This document shows positions 49,683 through 63,417 of a stretch of 64,000 nt of DNA, one piece after another. Both the position numbers and the translations under genes were made by a program. The stretch comes from Pyrenopolyporus hunteri. Its lineage: Eukaryota; Ascomycota; Sordariomycetes; Xylariales; Hypoxylaceae. Location: positions 248,001-312,000 of the forward strand of contig CADCXC010000001.1 of the NCBI GenBank assembly GCA_902806595.1, written 5' to 3'. Each line of letters starts with the position of its first letter. Within the stretch, counting starts at the first letter, position 1. The notes below the pieces were generated by a model. That model ran no database searches, was not told where the DNA came from, and saw only the letters and a list, made by a program, of their open reading frames with translations.

Positions 49683-52600
49683 GATTTGATAGGTGACTTA
49701 CACGGGATAGAGACAAAACTTATTGCCGGCGGTAAGTTCCATCTCACTTCGCACCCAGACAATTCGAGGCAGACGAGTAAGGCTGCTAGCGCACCGAAAT
49801 CCAGCCATCCGATTAGCCAACAAAAAGAGGATGTGTTAGGGCTTGCGATCCTTCACCAGGACATTCCTTTAAGTCGGGTCATATTATAGATTTTCGTTCC
49901 AATACGGCCTCTTGATTTCTAGGATACAATATGACCCCATTCACTAGCGATGCGAATATTAGATAAATTCCGTGTCGTATATACGTAAGCTCCTTGGCCT
50001 TCCTCCCCCCCTCCCCTGGTGATGTCTCGGCCTAGGGAATATTAACTAAACGGAGCAAGTAAAACGCGATCCTCATAGAATATCTACCAACATAATAACA
50101 GACAGGTACCTAACATTCAAATACGATACCACGCTACCCTCACTCCGCGGAGCTGCATGCCCTTCTACATACCCTCAGATGATAGGAAAGGCGGCGGCGG
50201 CGCCCGGTAGATCAGACTCGGAACCGAAACGATAGCGGACGTTATCCCCAAGCCGGAATGCAACCGATGCGTATCAACCAACACTGTCCATGTTCCCCGC
50301 AGTCGATCGAGGCCAAGAAACCAATCCTACGATCTGAATAATCCCCCGCCCGACGTTGGTGCGATCTCAAAGGAAATCTAGTCATAGCTTGCCTCAGTTG
50401 CCCTTGCAGTCTCGTAGGATAACGGTAAGGGCCTCGATGAAATACAAAATAGTTCCCAAACTCGATCGTACCAAGTGTACTAGGACCGATCGGCGTGTAG
50501 TTCAGGTCACCACACATCCTAGCGGCCTGCTTGTCATCGGTGATCGGTCTTCTGCTGTAGCCGGGAGGCACGATAACGCCAAAGTCGCTCAAAAATTCAC
50601 ATCGTCTTCGAAGCCCCTAGGTTAGGTTAGGTAGGTCGGGTAAGGTAATTTAATCGCCCGCCGTCTCCCTCCTCCCCTCTGAGAAGTCTCCCCTCCCCCC
50701 AAGGTTATAACGGACAAACTGGAAAAATAGATCAACGTCTGTGCATATAGACGTATATTTGCGTTCTGTCTCAAATTTCACGTCGAGTTTTGCTTGATTC
50801 TAACCATTTCTCATCTAGCCTTCCTCACCCCAAATAGCTAATAGCTTGGTTCAATTCTATATGCTCGGCATGTCAAAGGCTAATCGTATTTACCTAAGCG
50901 GCTAAGATGTTCTGTCCTAGAGTAGAGGGACGTAAGCTGGGAGTCCCTTGTGTCAAAGACTGTAGAATTGGTCTAGCTCGCCTGTGGCTCGTTATGTGCG
51001 CCCTAGAGCTTGCCCTGATAAAGTTTCTCGTAAGGGAACAGACAGAATACAGAGAAACCAGAGCAGAATATCATAATCAATAATAGCAATTTTAATATCT
51101 TTTCTCGGTGGCTCTGGTAAATTATTTTGCTCAACCTAAAATTTTCCCCCTTTGAATCCAGGCCCAAATGAAAGAGTTGGAGAATTCAATACTTAGGTAG
51201 TTGTAATTAGGTAGTATATCAGATGCGCAACGCAATCAGTATCTGGGCTGACGAGGCCCTGGTCATCGAGACGTATCTGACGGGACCTAGTCGTTTACTG
51301 ATGTGTGTCACGATAGTAGCCTGGTGGAAGGTTTGGCGACGTGTGGATATCTTGGTTGCGGTAACGATCCAAGTCATCATCACCTCCCTTCACATCATTC
51401 CCCATCGTTCAAACCTAGGGAGGGCATCTACGTACGTAATCATTGGACATATGTTTCCCTGGTCCGCCCTACTCTGCAAGATCGTACGATGTGAAATAAG
51501 AAAATAAAAATATAAATAAAAATAAAAAAGAAAGAAAATAGAGCTACAGATCTCCTTGGACTAGCCTCCTCGCGATGCATAATACGCGGCGCCTAAAATA
51601 GTTCACGACAAACTTCGCACGTTTGGAGCGCAGGACCCCTTAAGACATCGTCTTCAGCTCTAATTTTAACTATGTCGACGCGCCTTAATCGACTGAGACC
51701 GAAGTCACGCCGTTCAAAGTCGAATAGGTGGAGATAACATGCAGGGCACTGACTTTTCTTCTAGTTTAACCTTATAGGTTTCCGTATTCGCGACGTCCTG
51801 CGTCAAAGACATCGTTTAAGAAATTGGCTAGCAACTAGAAACAGGCGAGACCCACGACGAACCTGCATGAGTGATGAAGATCGATGAGCTTCTGCGAGGA
51901 AGCCTCCCACTCCCCACAGATATGATGAGCGATGCGACGTTATGGAGGAACGGAGCCCCTCCGGAAGCACCATGTACGAGAAATCCAGAGAGGTACCCAG
52001 GTATCCCCCAGTCAGCCAATGGGAGATTTAGCAGATGCCAGACCAGGGCTATAAGATGAAGCAGGTTCGGCAGTTTGAGATAAATGGTGACATTACGCAC
52101 CGAAACGAGAACGCACACAAATCACTCCCGATCTCTCTACTTTCGATAGTTCTCCGCTGAGGCTAGTCGGGATGGTGTGGTTTGTTATTCTAAACCGAAG
52201 GGGATGCCGCGTAAGGCGGATATCTGTCGTATGGATTCGTAGCATAGTAGAATGCGCCGGAACCAGCAGCGTGAGGTAAATAAGGAGCCCTATCCTAGAT
52301 GCCCTTTAAGAGATCCCTATTAGGGACCATGGCAAACTATGGTCAACCCGGCAAACTTAGCCTTTAAGTGGCTGATGGCTATTGGCGATCCCCCGCGATA
52401 ACGAGCATAACGATTATTATAGAGTTGAAGCGATGTCTTCCATTTCTTTCAGTGCGAATCGACTGCGATGTGCGTTTTCTCATTCAACGAATCAACAGCT
52501 ACGAATCTAGCTAGGTAGGTGGCTACCTATGTAAGAGTCGAGGCCTGTACTGGAGCCAGCTCGGACTTAAGGAAGTAATTCAGGATTTTTCCCTCGGGTG

Positions 52601-53908
52601 GGGGGTATCCGTTAGGTATTGTCAATCCCAGAGGTGGCTATACATCATCAATCCATATCATAAAATCTACCGCTTTACACCCTTGTACATTTTCGAACCC
52701 GTTTTGGCGCAACGAAGCGATCTATGTAAACTTGCTGGCGGACATTTGAATGACGAGGGTGGAGCCTATTAGGACGAGCTTCTCAATTTCGCATCGTATT
52801 ATATCCGAAACGAGATTCAAAGGAAGCGTTAGAATGTTCTCGACATATTTTAGGATAACTATCGATGGGCACAAACGGTTTAACGCGGTGTTGTCGGAGG
52901 CTAACAAGTAAACATGGATCCTCGCGGCGACGACGCTCACCCAACCAAACTACCCCATACAGATAAATTACTTGTCGGACATCTAATAAGTACTAGACTT
53001 ACGGACGGCCATTCCAACTTCATAGGGGACTAGATTCGGTCCTATCCGCCCGGTGGATCCCCATCGATGCGATCCAGTTGGGTCCGCCGACAGCGATTTC
53101 AGATTGTTTCACTGCGATTTGAGATTGAGGAACTGACAGGTCTCAGGTTCTCGAAATCTCGGGGAGCCAGAACGACAGTCTCGTTGTGAGCTTTTTTCTA
53201 GTCGATGAAGTCGGAGATATCCCGTGACTCAACGTTCCCTAGGTCGTCTTTTGTGTCAACCGCATCTACTTGGGCCTTACGATGCTACCATCTCATCGTA
53301 CGTTTGGATGGGACGACGATGAATACCTGTTACAGAAGCATCGGTTGAGGTAGCACACAATCTACGGAGCCGCAATCATAATCTCCTGTTACACCGCAGT
53401 CTCATGTATAAATCATATGTTCACCTGGTCCCCGTTTCGAGCTCAACGTCGCCAATGCGGGACGCGTCCGCTCCCCGACTGTCAAAAGCAGGTACTGCCT
53501 TCATCTTAGTCGGATCCACCACATTGACCGAAGGCCAAGGACGTCTTCCTAGCGTCGTCAAAAGAACAAAGCTGGAGAAGAACCGGTGGGAAATCTACCT
53601 AACTAACCATACCCATTCTACGGCCCCATTCTATGGTGAGCTCGGTCTCGCTAAAGCTGCCTCGATACAGGATACGTCAAGAGTTCAAGTGTTCTTGGCT
53701 CCGGAGCCTCCTCTTTTATGTGGTGACTCTAGCAATTTAAATACCCACCAGCAGACACGCAGGAACAGGACCCGCGGAGGCTTCCCCAACCAATGATGAG
53801 TCGCGAATGGCCTCAGCCGCAGTCCACTCCGCCTAGTGAAATAATTATCCCCGCAATCTCGTCTTCTCTGTTCGCTAATCGCTCACCTTGCTTATGTGCA
53901 TTTTATTT

Positions 53909-53940
53909 ATGTATATATATATATACACACATACATACTC
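53909..53940. repeat. (TA)n(CA)n(CATA)n simple repeat
   Basis: GTATATATATATATA followed by CACACATACATAC. Confidence 0.85.
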
Positions 53941-56900
53941 TCTGTTCTAGTGCCACACTACCGACAAATATACCCATAGCCCGCCATCTCGCTAGTGGGA
54001 AGACGAGGATTAAGCGAGCTGAACACATCCGTATATAGGTACTTTAGTAGCCGTAGAATAGCGTATTCTAGCACCGGGAACGTGGCTTTTAGTCTTGCGA
54101 TTTACACGTTTTCGAATCCACACGCATCTCATGCTAGACGACTTACAGCTGTCGCTTATAGCGCTGTAGATTGCACTTTTTGCCAACCTCAAATAATTTG
54201 ACAAACCTGCAAGCCGTGGGTCCGGTACGGGGAGCAGAGGTGATGGGAACTATCAGTTTTGTGACTCGTCCTACAAGCTACATGCCTAACTAATCACACT
54301 CCGGGGCCGCCGCCAACGAACCTGGTTAGAGACTGTCGGGAGAACCCCATACGTGCGCGCGGTCCGCTGAGGGTCATGTCTGAGCTCGACGACACGGATC
54401 ACCATAGTATCGAACCACTCAATAACCAACGGCATCGATGGCTATGCATTATCGGATTTGGGGGCGCCCGGATTTGGGGGGCACCGGCAGGAGTTGGGAT
54501 TCTCTGTTTCCCTCCGTATTTCACACTCTTTTTTTAAGTAACAGTTGGTGGGTTAGGTTCTTCGAGCTCTGCTGGTGGAGTTGATTACCAGAGTAGCTAG
54601 ACATCGCAGTAGATATCTCGACTATTACCATGTGTGGCTAGCGCAACGAACCAATTACCTCTTTTGTTACGAACGCCGACAAATAATATCCAAGGAGAAG
54701 ATACGAATATACCTACCCAGCTAGGTACCCAGGAACATACCTATCTATATGTATTGTACTATGTATATAGTTCTAAATTGTTGGAAACCGTTGCACCGTA
54801 AGGTACCGATATGCAAGGACAAGGAATCCATGCTATTCTAGACGCATGTCAGCAAGGGGTGTCCATGGATTGCCGGCAGGGGGACTTCTACGTATGGGTT
54901 TACATGGGGTTTATAGGTATCATCTCCACACTGTACAGGTACCTCCGAACATTTTTCCAATGAGTTTTGGATGGTAGAACGTCGTCAGTCCTCCATCTCT
55001 TCTTCTCAGCTACATCCTCTAAAGAGCTACACGATCGTATTATACAACAGCGGCGACAATAGTACTACGACGCCACCTTTTAGTCCTCTAGAATAATACT
55101 ATGTACCTATATACGTATTTACCATCTCAGTTATATTATACATGAGTGGGGTTAGTTGATTGCCTAGATCCATGGAAACCAACTCTTTCCAACCCATCGT
55201 TCTTCGTGTTAACCGATCCAAACATATCACTCGATAGGACAGACTACCTACCTAGGTACGTTTCGCCCGTGCAAACCTCAGAATATGATATAACGGACAT
55301 TCGTAAATAGATGTTCAGAAGCTTATGTTCGCCAAGAAGCCCGAGTTAAATAAGCATCCGGCGACTGTAAATAAAAAAAGGGCGATCATATACCCGTTAG
55401 AGCTGACCCTGCATTCAGATAATTACAATAGTACCCCATCTTCGGGCAGCAACCCAATATGTAAATACGGCCATACGTACCTAAATGCGAAGTCTTTTAT
55501 GGGATGGGTATTTACCTTGGTAGTCGTAGTGAAGGTCGTTACAAAATGCCCGACGCCGAGGGCCACCGTTCAGCCATCTATCTGGTACCCATCAACCGGG
55601 CAACGTGGGAGTTGGTTGTCGTTAACGCTCTGTCAATTATAGCCTGGGATCACGGCTTACGTCGTTGCCCTTTTGTCCTTGTGGCAGATCCGGTGATCTA
55701 CACGTTGCCCGCACTGCCGCCGTCAACGAAATCTCTGCGAAATTTCGACCCCATCGTCCCTATCGGCTCCCAACTCCGGTCGCTGAAACGAAACATGTTG
55801 TTCCTTTCCAGCATTGTGACGTCGGGTAGGGTAACGTCGGATACGTAAGGCTATGCGACGACTACGTATGTGTGCCTACACAACGTATGTACCCTGATCA
55901 TGTGGCTTGTCTCTCCTGTGTGTATGTAGATGTTTAGTTCTGGTCCATGTTCATCCATCCCACGATGTAACTCTGGAGCGGATACAATTTACCAGGACCG
56001 CATTTGCGCGTCCGTAGCGGCAGGGCACCTAACCATGCTTTGTATAATGCGTACATGGTGTCATACCTAATATGTAGTAGGTATGTACCTAGATTAAGAC
56101 TCTCCCAAACCGTTGATTGTCAAGTCTGGCTGAAACGATATTCTTCCCTTGACCTCGCTAAACCAAGTTCTTAGAATATCTGAAACCTCCCCGAGCGATC
56201 ATTTCACCGAGAGATTCGGTTATTTCGGTTCGAGCCCAACGTTAACTAACGCCACCAACTGTTACCTTCAGCGGCTCAAATGTTTTTGAATGATTGATTT
56301 TTTTTTTAAACTACGACTGTGTGCATCCGGCTCGCTGAATCACACCGGTATCGCCAAATCCGCCCGTGATGCAGATCCGCAGATCTGCTACGAGGTGAAG
56401 TGCCGCGAAAGTTCCATGGCCATCTTAGCCAAGCCCTTGACGGTCTCCTTGCATGGCGTACGAATAATCAATATTTGTCGGGGCTTGCGTAAGTTCTTAC
56501 ATGTTGCATGCTATAGCATCTAGTCGTTAGCCACCATGCCGTTCTTGAGGTGCGTATATGCAGACATGGCCAAGAAACCCGCCAGTAGGATACGCAGAAG
56601 CTTGTATCATGAAGGCCGGCATCCATCGGTCCCGTCTTTAGATCCGCTGTAAGCCGGAGAAATGCATATGCACGCGCCTCACATCAAAAAGAAGATACAG
56701 CTCCGATAGAATACAATGCCGTTGCATATGTAATCCTTACGATGAGGGGTTATACGGCCTCCAAGGCGTTGGTAGCAGATTCAGCCCGCCGATCTGCCCC
56801 GGATATGGCCTTCGAGTGGGTTTCCACCCCATATTGTCGGATGCGAGCGTTGAACGAGGCCAACGAGATGGTCCAGACCGAGCCAAATTGCCGGACATTC

Positions 56901-58330
56901 TGGTGTCGGCAACGATTCTCGAAGCCCCGGTGGCTTTATCAAGATTTTACCGCATACATACAGTAGCTAATAATGGACACTCTAGCGCAGGCAAAGTTCA
57001 TGCGCATCCGCATAGAGAATCAATCACGGGACGACGTCCCCATGTGTGACCGGATATCATGAGCCGGGAAGTCCTGGGAATGCCGCTATCTCGTCAATTA
57101 CATACACCTCCAACCCATGGGAAATAATATCGACGATATTATGTAGTCATTCGTATGTCATGAGAACCCGGGGTAGGTCAAGTTACTACAAACACGCATA
57201 TAGCCTGAAAGCTCAAGGGAGACACACACCCGGGCCTGTTGGTTATATGTAAGGTAGGTGTGTACTTGGTAGCAGGATTCTGACACTCCCGTCGCCTGTG
57301 CCGGAGAGATACGGGTGTTGACATGTCAACTTGGGAACGAACGAAACAAGTTAGAGAATATGCGCCACCGCATAAAATGCTATATACGTACTAGGAGGAG
57401 GAAGGTAACAAAACCCAGGTACGTAATCTAATACACCTTCGTCTCTTGTGCATAGGGGGGTTATATTGCATATACATATCTTCTGCAAGAGAGTGGGGGA
57501 CAACCTTTGTCCGGGGAGAGATTCCGAGGCGGCGTCCGGGAAGCGCCCCCTTGCTCCTTTTTTTTTTTTCCTGCGGCTTTTCCAAGTTCGTCCATCGAAC
57601 ATGTCGAAGGGGTGGGATTTTGAAAGTCTCCAGCCCCTCCAAAATTATTTTCCATCGCCATCTTTCAAAACAACCAACTAACTTAGTATTAGTCTCTTCA
57701 TCACCTAACCTGCTTGATCTACACCTTGACACGGAGGACGAGGAGGGAAGTCCTTACAACACCATTGTTAGCGACTTCTTCTCCCCCCCGCTAGTGACGG
57801 TCCCAACAGATTCATTCATACAGCTCCGTTTCTGTCGCCATGCCCGTTCCTTGCAAGCCTTGTGCTGCAATGCGATCCTCTGCCGCAAGCTATGCAAGCT
57901 AACCTGCCTACCTTATGTATGCATACGTCTGCGTACGGATCAACGAGTCGGGGTATTTTTCCCTGCCATAAGGAGACGGCATGGAGGAGGAGGATAGCCT
58001 AAGCATGCGGTAATACCTGTATCCGTTGCTGCGCCCTGCTTCTGCGCAATCAAATCACGGCATACTACTGCAAGGCAAATCGCCTAACCCTCTTCCGTCT
58101 CCTTTCACCGAGGCCTTTCCCCATCCCGCCTACCCCTTTCGCCGTCAATCTACAGCATCTCACCTCCCAGCAGAAGCTTGCGACTCCCTCTCTCTCTCCA
58201 CTTCGCTGGGGCGCATTCGGAGAAATACCATCGCATGCTATTGCATCTTAAACTACAGCGAAGCGCTACAGCGCGAGGGAACTTCGTGGAGAACTGCAGG
58301 AGTTTGCAGTAGCTAGCGATCGCTAATTTC

Positions 58331-58378
58331 ATGCATGCATGCGTGCATATATACATACATACACACGTGCATGGTGAT
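58331..58378. repeat. (GCAT)n/(CATA)n simple repeat
   Basis: CATGCATGCATGCGTGCAT, then ATATACATACATACACACG; contains nested palindromic GCATGC units. Confidence 0.8.
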
Positions 58379-58695
58379 TTACTCTTGCCAACTGCCGATA
58401 CTGGAGAGGCATAGGAGACATGGTTGTCGCTTGCCGCAGCATTTGTTTTCGGAACTTTCCAGCTGCGACGAACGGCCTAGTGCTGAGCAACCGAAGCCGA
58501 CCTTGGGTTTTTACGGATGTCGAATTGCGATTGGCGGCCCCATACGTAGTAGAGACCTCTCACGCATATCTCTCTACCCGGTAGAGAAGGCTTGGAATCC
58601 TTCGCTACATTTACCTATTTCTACAATAAGCAAGTAGGTTTCGCTCATCCTTCCGCGTTGCGGCGCAAAGGTGGAATCAGGAGAGGAAAAATAAA

Positions 58696-58728
58696 GAGAG
58701 AGAGAGAGAAGAGTAATAATAATAAAAG
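58696..58728. repeat. (AG)n followed by (AAT)n
   Basis: AAAGAGAGAGAGAGAGAAGAG, then TAATAATAATAAAA. Confidence 0.85.
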
Positions 58729-61700
58729 GCACATGGGTCCCCAGTGAAATCCCGACGTGGGATTGCAGGTGTACATATGCAGGTCCGAAGTCAGGGGGAA
58801 ATGATATATCGCATCACCCTTTAAGACTTTCTCTCCCCACCCTACCTAAACTCGGGGGGTGTCCAAGAACGCGTCCGGAATCAGATGTATCGTACAATGT
58901 GACGAAAGCACCTGGAGTTGCATTGCAAGACCGGAAGAAGTCTAGTCGAGTGATAGCAACGAGTCGAGTTTTGCGATAGGCTTGGAGTTGAAGTTAGGCG
59001 CGGGTTCAACCCAACGTCGAGTGAAAAGGAATAAATAAAAAATGATACACATCATTTCGTGGTTATGCGAGGCCAACTACACGTACGGATTCCACGGCCA
59101 TTATTGTTGGTGGCGCTGACGCCGGCGCCCGCCTCTTATCTCACTACGCTAACATTCGCGCAGATGCGCACGTACGGGTTCCCTAGGATCGGCTCGTCTG
59201 AACGTCTGTTCGCCAGACCGCGGATTTACTTATGGATCCCCCTTCCTAGTGTATTATAATGCAGTCTCGAAGGGTCGCGAAAGATTCGGCGCCCCTTCTT
59301 CCCCATACGCCTATTATAGGTCTCCCTGGGCGAAGAAAGTCGGATAGAAATTTTCTAATTGAAAATTTCCAAGGCTACACCGCCCTTTCGAAGCTCGCCG
59401 GCGCTAGATTCTGCAGGTCATGTATGAATATGTATGTCAACCTCCCAGGGGTTGCCGCGAACAGACGCCTCTAGATAGTGGCGAGTAGGCCCGTATGAAA
59501 CACAGACGTAGCCTCCTGCAGGGAGATTAAAAGACTGGTATGGTATATTGATGATAATGGCTGGTGATAACCGAAGAGTGAAGTTGATGGACTTCGAATT
59601 CGGTAGGCGGTTGATGACTATACCTCTGCAAGCCACGCTGCCGTTAAGGGACAAGCGGAACGGATGTGCTCGGACGTAAGACTCGAGGCGGTCTAACTTT
59701 TGCATTTTCGCGAGTGTTGCGCGCTGCCAAACAAAAACTCGATTGATTGATCGATTGACTTATTGATATGTTTTCATGTCTTTCCTTATTGTTGAATTCC
59801 TGTGAATACCTACCTGATACAGTCAGTAGACAAATATTTGCATCTGTTGCGCCTTGAACGTAAGGGAACCTAAGGTCCTGCTTCATACTTGCGATTTCTC
59901 CCTCCCACGAGAAGCCTGAGTGACTCCAAGGTCTGTTTGCGAGTTATGCCCTGCCTTGATCGCAGTCACCTGTTTGATAGAAGGCTTTCAGAGCTTTGTC
60001 AACAACGCTTCTGAAAGTCCCATGACTCTCAGTAAGGGCGTTTATGGAGAGCATCAAACACAACTGATCTTGGAAGAAGCAGATAGATGATAGCCATGTC
60101 CAATACACACGAGATCTCCTCAAGGAGGAAAGCTAGCCTTCCCAACCCCAGCCTCGACGCTACAAGACGTCTATCCTCCCTTCGCTTGCTTCCCCGCTCG
60201 GCGAAACCTCGAAAAGCGAGTACACGAAGCGTCCTTCTGTTTGCCATATGCCCCAAACACAATATACCAGCCGAGCATTACAAAGAGTAGTAATGAAAGT
60301 ACTAACGCGTCGGAGGACACTAAGGCATCATCATGTCCTTCTATCTATTGTCGGTTCACCTCGAGAACTGGTGGGACTCGGGTGCTTCTCTTCGGTCTAT
60401 ACATTATGGAACATAAACACATAGGCAAGCCGAAATCTGCTTAACCATTAGCTTCATCCGTCAGCTTGATCTGGGCTGATCTTCTCTAACCTTGATATAT
60501 GGCCTGTTAGATACCGATACACAACAACCGCCGTCGGTCCTCGCCAAACCGATATCACCGAGCTGCGTTTACTCCTTTGCATACCTCCGATCCGTACCTC
60601 GGGATACAATGCAAATTGGCAAGTCATGTCTCGTGCCGAGTCAGATCATTGTGGCGTCGGCGCCAAGATAAACTCCTCCGCTCGTTCTCGATAGCTATTA
60701 CGCTCTAAGTCAAGAGGTCTCGTCAGGCTTCATCGGGCACATCCCAAGGGGGTAGGTTGTGTATAATTCAGGTTCAAACTGTGAAAGAGTTAGTATGGTT
60801 TACGAGGATCTGGCTGGGGTTCTTGGCACTATCGGTAGGATGCGCTTGCTACATCGTCGCGTAACCGCCCCTTACCTCTCAAATGGGGGCATCATCTTTC
60901 GTTTCATCCACATCGCCTGCTTGGACTTAAGAGTAAGCTCTTGGCAGCTGTTGTAGACGGCCGACGTGCCACGGCAATATACTCAACCCCACGGCAAAAG
61001 AAAATACCGAAACACCGTGTTACTATCTTGCATGCTGTAGGCAAGCCACATCACGACGAACCCTACTAGTACGGAAAACGTGCCTAAGAATATGCTGGGG
61101 GAAACGCATTCAGATACATGTCTGATACAGATCTGCTTTAAGCCGAAGAAGGCCATCCGGATCCTAGTAAGAGAATACGGAGTCTACGACGATAATAGAC
61201 AACTTGATCGTGTATGTTGTATGTGTATTGAGACGCTTCGTCTTCGCGCCGACACGAGCCTTAAGCTCACCCAGACGGCACTTGAGTAACCCTCCATCTC
61301 CGTAGTGTACGCCACAGCTGAAGATCATATTAGCTTCGGGTATTCCCTCTCACATGGCACACGATACAGAAATACATACATGGCAATCCTGGCGTCTCCG
61401 AATAAAGCAAAGAGGGCGTTTTGGGGGTACGTATATTGATGACGTGGCCGCCGTATAGTTAATACCAGCACTTTGGGACGCGATCCTGTGTATTTAGTGA
61501 ATGCTTTTTATTTTTCTAAATATATTTCTATTTGCTAGTGTACGGAGATAGAATTACAATAAGGAGATAATCATCATTGGGCATCAATGTTAGAGAGGCA
61601 TAGGAGCCAAAGGGAAAGAAAAAGAACTAGTACCTACCTAGGTAGTCGGCTACCTTGATAGCTATGTTTGCGCCACCCCATGCTATACCGTAAATAAAAT

Positions 61701-63290
61701 ACGTTACGCTAGACAGACTCACGCCCTAAACTTCCATTAGTCTTACTGCTTTGGTGGTGGCTTCCAGGGGTGCTTAATATGGCATATAACGGTCGTTAGG
61801 GTCGGTAAGACACCCTCTAACGTACATCCCTTCCTTCGCTAGCACTTCGACACGCTCTCCAGCAGGGGCCGCAACAATGAGGCACCGGTTTCCGTCAATC
61901 TGCCCTATTACTCCCTCTCGCGGCCGGGCAAAAACTTAGAAAAGCAAGGGAACTAATTCCATCCAGGGGGACATATCGCGAGTGCCATCTCCCTTGCCCA
62001 ACCCGGGGGTCTGGTACGGACATCATCAGCACTTAGGAAAACGTGCTAGGCCGGGGCTACGTCCGCAGGGTGCCCTGTAAGTGCGGCTAGGAAAACTGAC
62101 GACATACCACGTCCAAGGACTCGGGAAGAGCGGCGGTGGGAGAGGTATCAAGCACCCGAAGTATGGTAGAGGCTAATCTAATGTGGTAAGTTCCATTGGG
62201 ATAAGTGGATAGTGGAGGATGCTGGTCCGCCCTATTCTTAATATCTTCTACGCGGCTATAGCACTAGACGAGAGTAGAAATTGCGTCTCTCATGCACATC
62301 CCAGGCCGGGTGGGCCGTTGCAAGGAAGAAAGGAGCCCAGAACCAGATGTACGGCAGCGCTGTCATTCCCAAGAACGTCGGTAGATTGGTAGCTGGACTC
62401 GCTGCGTTGCGTAGGGCAACGGACATTTTCTCTGGACCCGGACCTCGATGCCCGGCACAACTATCCATGGTACCTACCCATACCTACGTAGATTCAGGGA
62501 ACGGTTCTCGGGAGGAACGTGCGATCATTATATTCCTGAGCGTGTTATTAGAGAGTCGGTGTCACGAAACGCGGCCCGCTATGGGAGAAGCCGCTTCCCA
62601 ATTCGGCTATTGACCCTCATCTACGCGTTCTCAGAGCCATTAGGGGGACCCGGGAACTAGTATGAGGATAGCTGGGCGATAATTTGGCACTGACTGTACA
62701 TCCAGCATCCTCCGACGGCAACCTTGAGCGGTTACATGATGATACCTAAGATTTGCCTATATACCCTAGAATAAACCTTGCTCTCCTCCCTCGTGTCCGC
62801 GTGGTGAGATATTAACGACGTTCTAAGCGACCCGGAATGGTTTGATGCCGCTGACTTATTATTTGAGGATTGTGTCTCCGGTAAGAGGGGGTTCTTGGAG
62901 TAAGTAGGATGCTTTAGGTGCTAGGCTAGTTGGTCAGGGGGCGTTTTTGATATTAAGATGCCTATTAAGGTCAACACAGCAAAAAGGGGGGGAGAGTGGA
63001 CCTTGTCAAACTTGACATCTCTATTCACCCAAACCCACCTTCGAGTTCGGCAAACCGTCTTAAGGGACTCGAGAATGAACAGCCAAGGACTCGGGGGCCG
63101 AGGAGGAGGAGGTCATTTTCAATATTACATCTTATCTGTATCCGTAGTCCTTGGCTAAGCCCGTGGGATGGGGTTATCACATATCACCTATCCCCTTTTA
63201 CCCCTGACGGGCAGTGCTTACTTCCACTCCTAGACCTGATTTGTGATCTTCTAGCATGGTATGTATAGCAAAACAGCGCAACAAACAAAT
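58729..63290. other. 4.5-kb stretch without a convincing gene
   Basis: Only short frames. A 95-codon ATG frame at 59705-59418 (minus) has an even, protein-like composition but no motif. A 70-codon minus frame at 62468-62256 has a hydrophobic, aromatic-rich stretch. Either could be a worn gene fragment; neither is claimed. Confidence 0.45.
63262..63269 (+). promoter_or_regulatory. TATA-like upstream element of the 5S rRNA gene
   Basis: TGTATAGC lies about 25 nt before the first 5S base. TATA-like elements near -25 to -30 are known upstream of 5S genes in filamentous fungi and fission yeast. Confidence 0.45.
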
Positions 63291-63410
63291 ACATACGACC
63301 ATAGGATCCGGAGAACTCGGGATCCCGTCCGCTCTCCCATTAGATAAACCGGATACCGCCGGATCAGTAGTTGGGTCGGTGACGACCAGCGAATCCCCGG
63401 TGTTGTATGT
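63291..63410 (+). rRNA. 5S ribosomal RNA gene (divergent but structurally intact)
   Basis: 120 nt starting ACATACGACCATAGG and ending GTTGTATGT, the conserved ends of ascomycete 5S rRNA. It also has the conserved CCCGTCCGCTC, AGTAGTTGGGT and CCAGCGAATCCC words. Helix I closes over nine pairs (ACATACGAC with GTTGTATGT, one G-U). Helix II can form by ATCCGG with CCGGAT. The helix IV hairpin GGTCG-GTGA-CGACC is perfect, where the common fungal form is GGTGG..CCACC, suggesting compensatory change. The internal A-box region is more divergent than usual. Lone 5S copies scattered through the genome are normal in Pezizomycotina. Transcribed by RNA polymerase III if active; a recent pseudogene is possible but the paired changes argue against it. 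Confidence 0.88.
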
Positions 63411-63417
63411 TTTTTTT
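63410..63417 (+). terminator. T8 RNA polymerase III terminator of the 5S gene
   Basis: Eight T residues directly at the 3' end of the 5S sequence, the standard pol III stop. Confidence 0.85.

Larger units (their letters stand above)
48200..58330. other. 10-kb stretch without a convincing gene
   Basis: Read in both directions. Frames reach 94-130 codons only at a frequency expected by chance, and none carries a recognised domain, clear introns or a signal peptide. The longest (57446-57997) starts with TTG and is a translation of pyrimidine-rich sequence. Contains GGTA/CCTA microsatellites and AT/AC dinucleotide runs. Confidence 0.5.

Noticed and set aside
50242..50592. 116-codon minus-strand frame
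   Set aside because: Starts with TTG and shows no motif.
53404..53796. 130-codon ATG ORF
   Set aside because: Frames of this size are expected a few times by chance in this much non-coding DNA; no motif, signal peptide or intron.
55325..55848. Two overlapping plus-strand frames of 105 and 114 codons
   Set aside because: Overlapping different frames without a conserved motif; neither stands out from chance.
56700..56960. Minus-strand stretch that reads protein-like across one stop
   Set aside because: Could be a worn gene fragment, but no family is recognised and the open length is not significant.
57446..57997. 183-codon plus-strand frame
   Set aside because: Begins with TTG, is Cys/Arg/Phe-rich from pyrimidine tracts, and shows no domain.
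59418..59705. 95-codon minus-strand ATG frame
   Set aside because: Composition is plausible but there is no motif, leader or supporting context.
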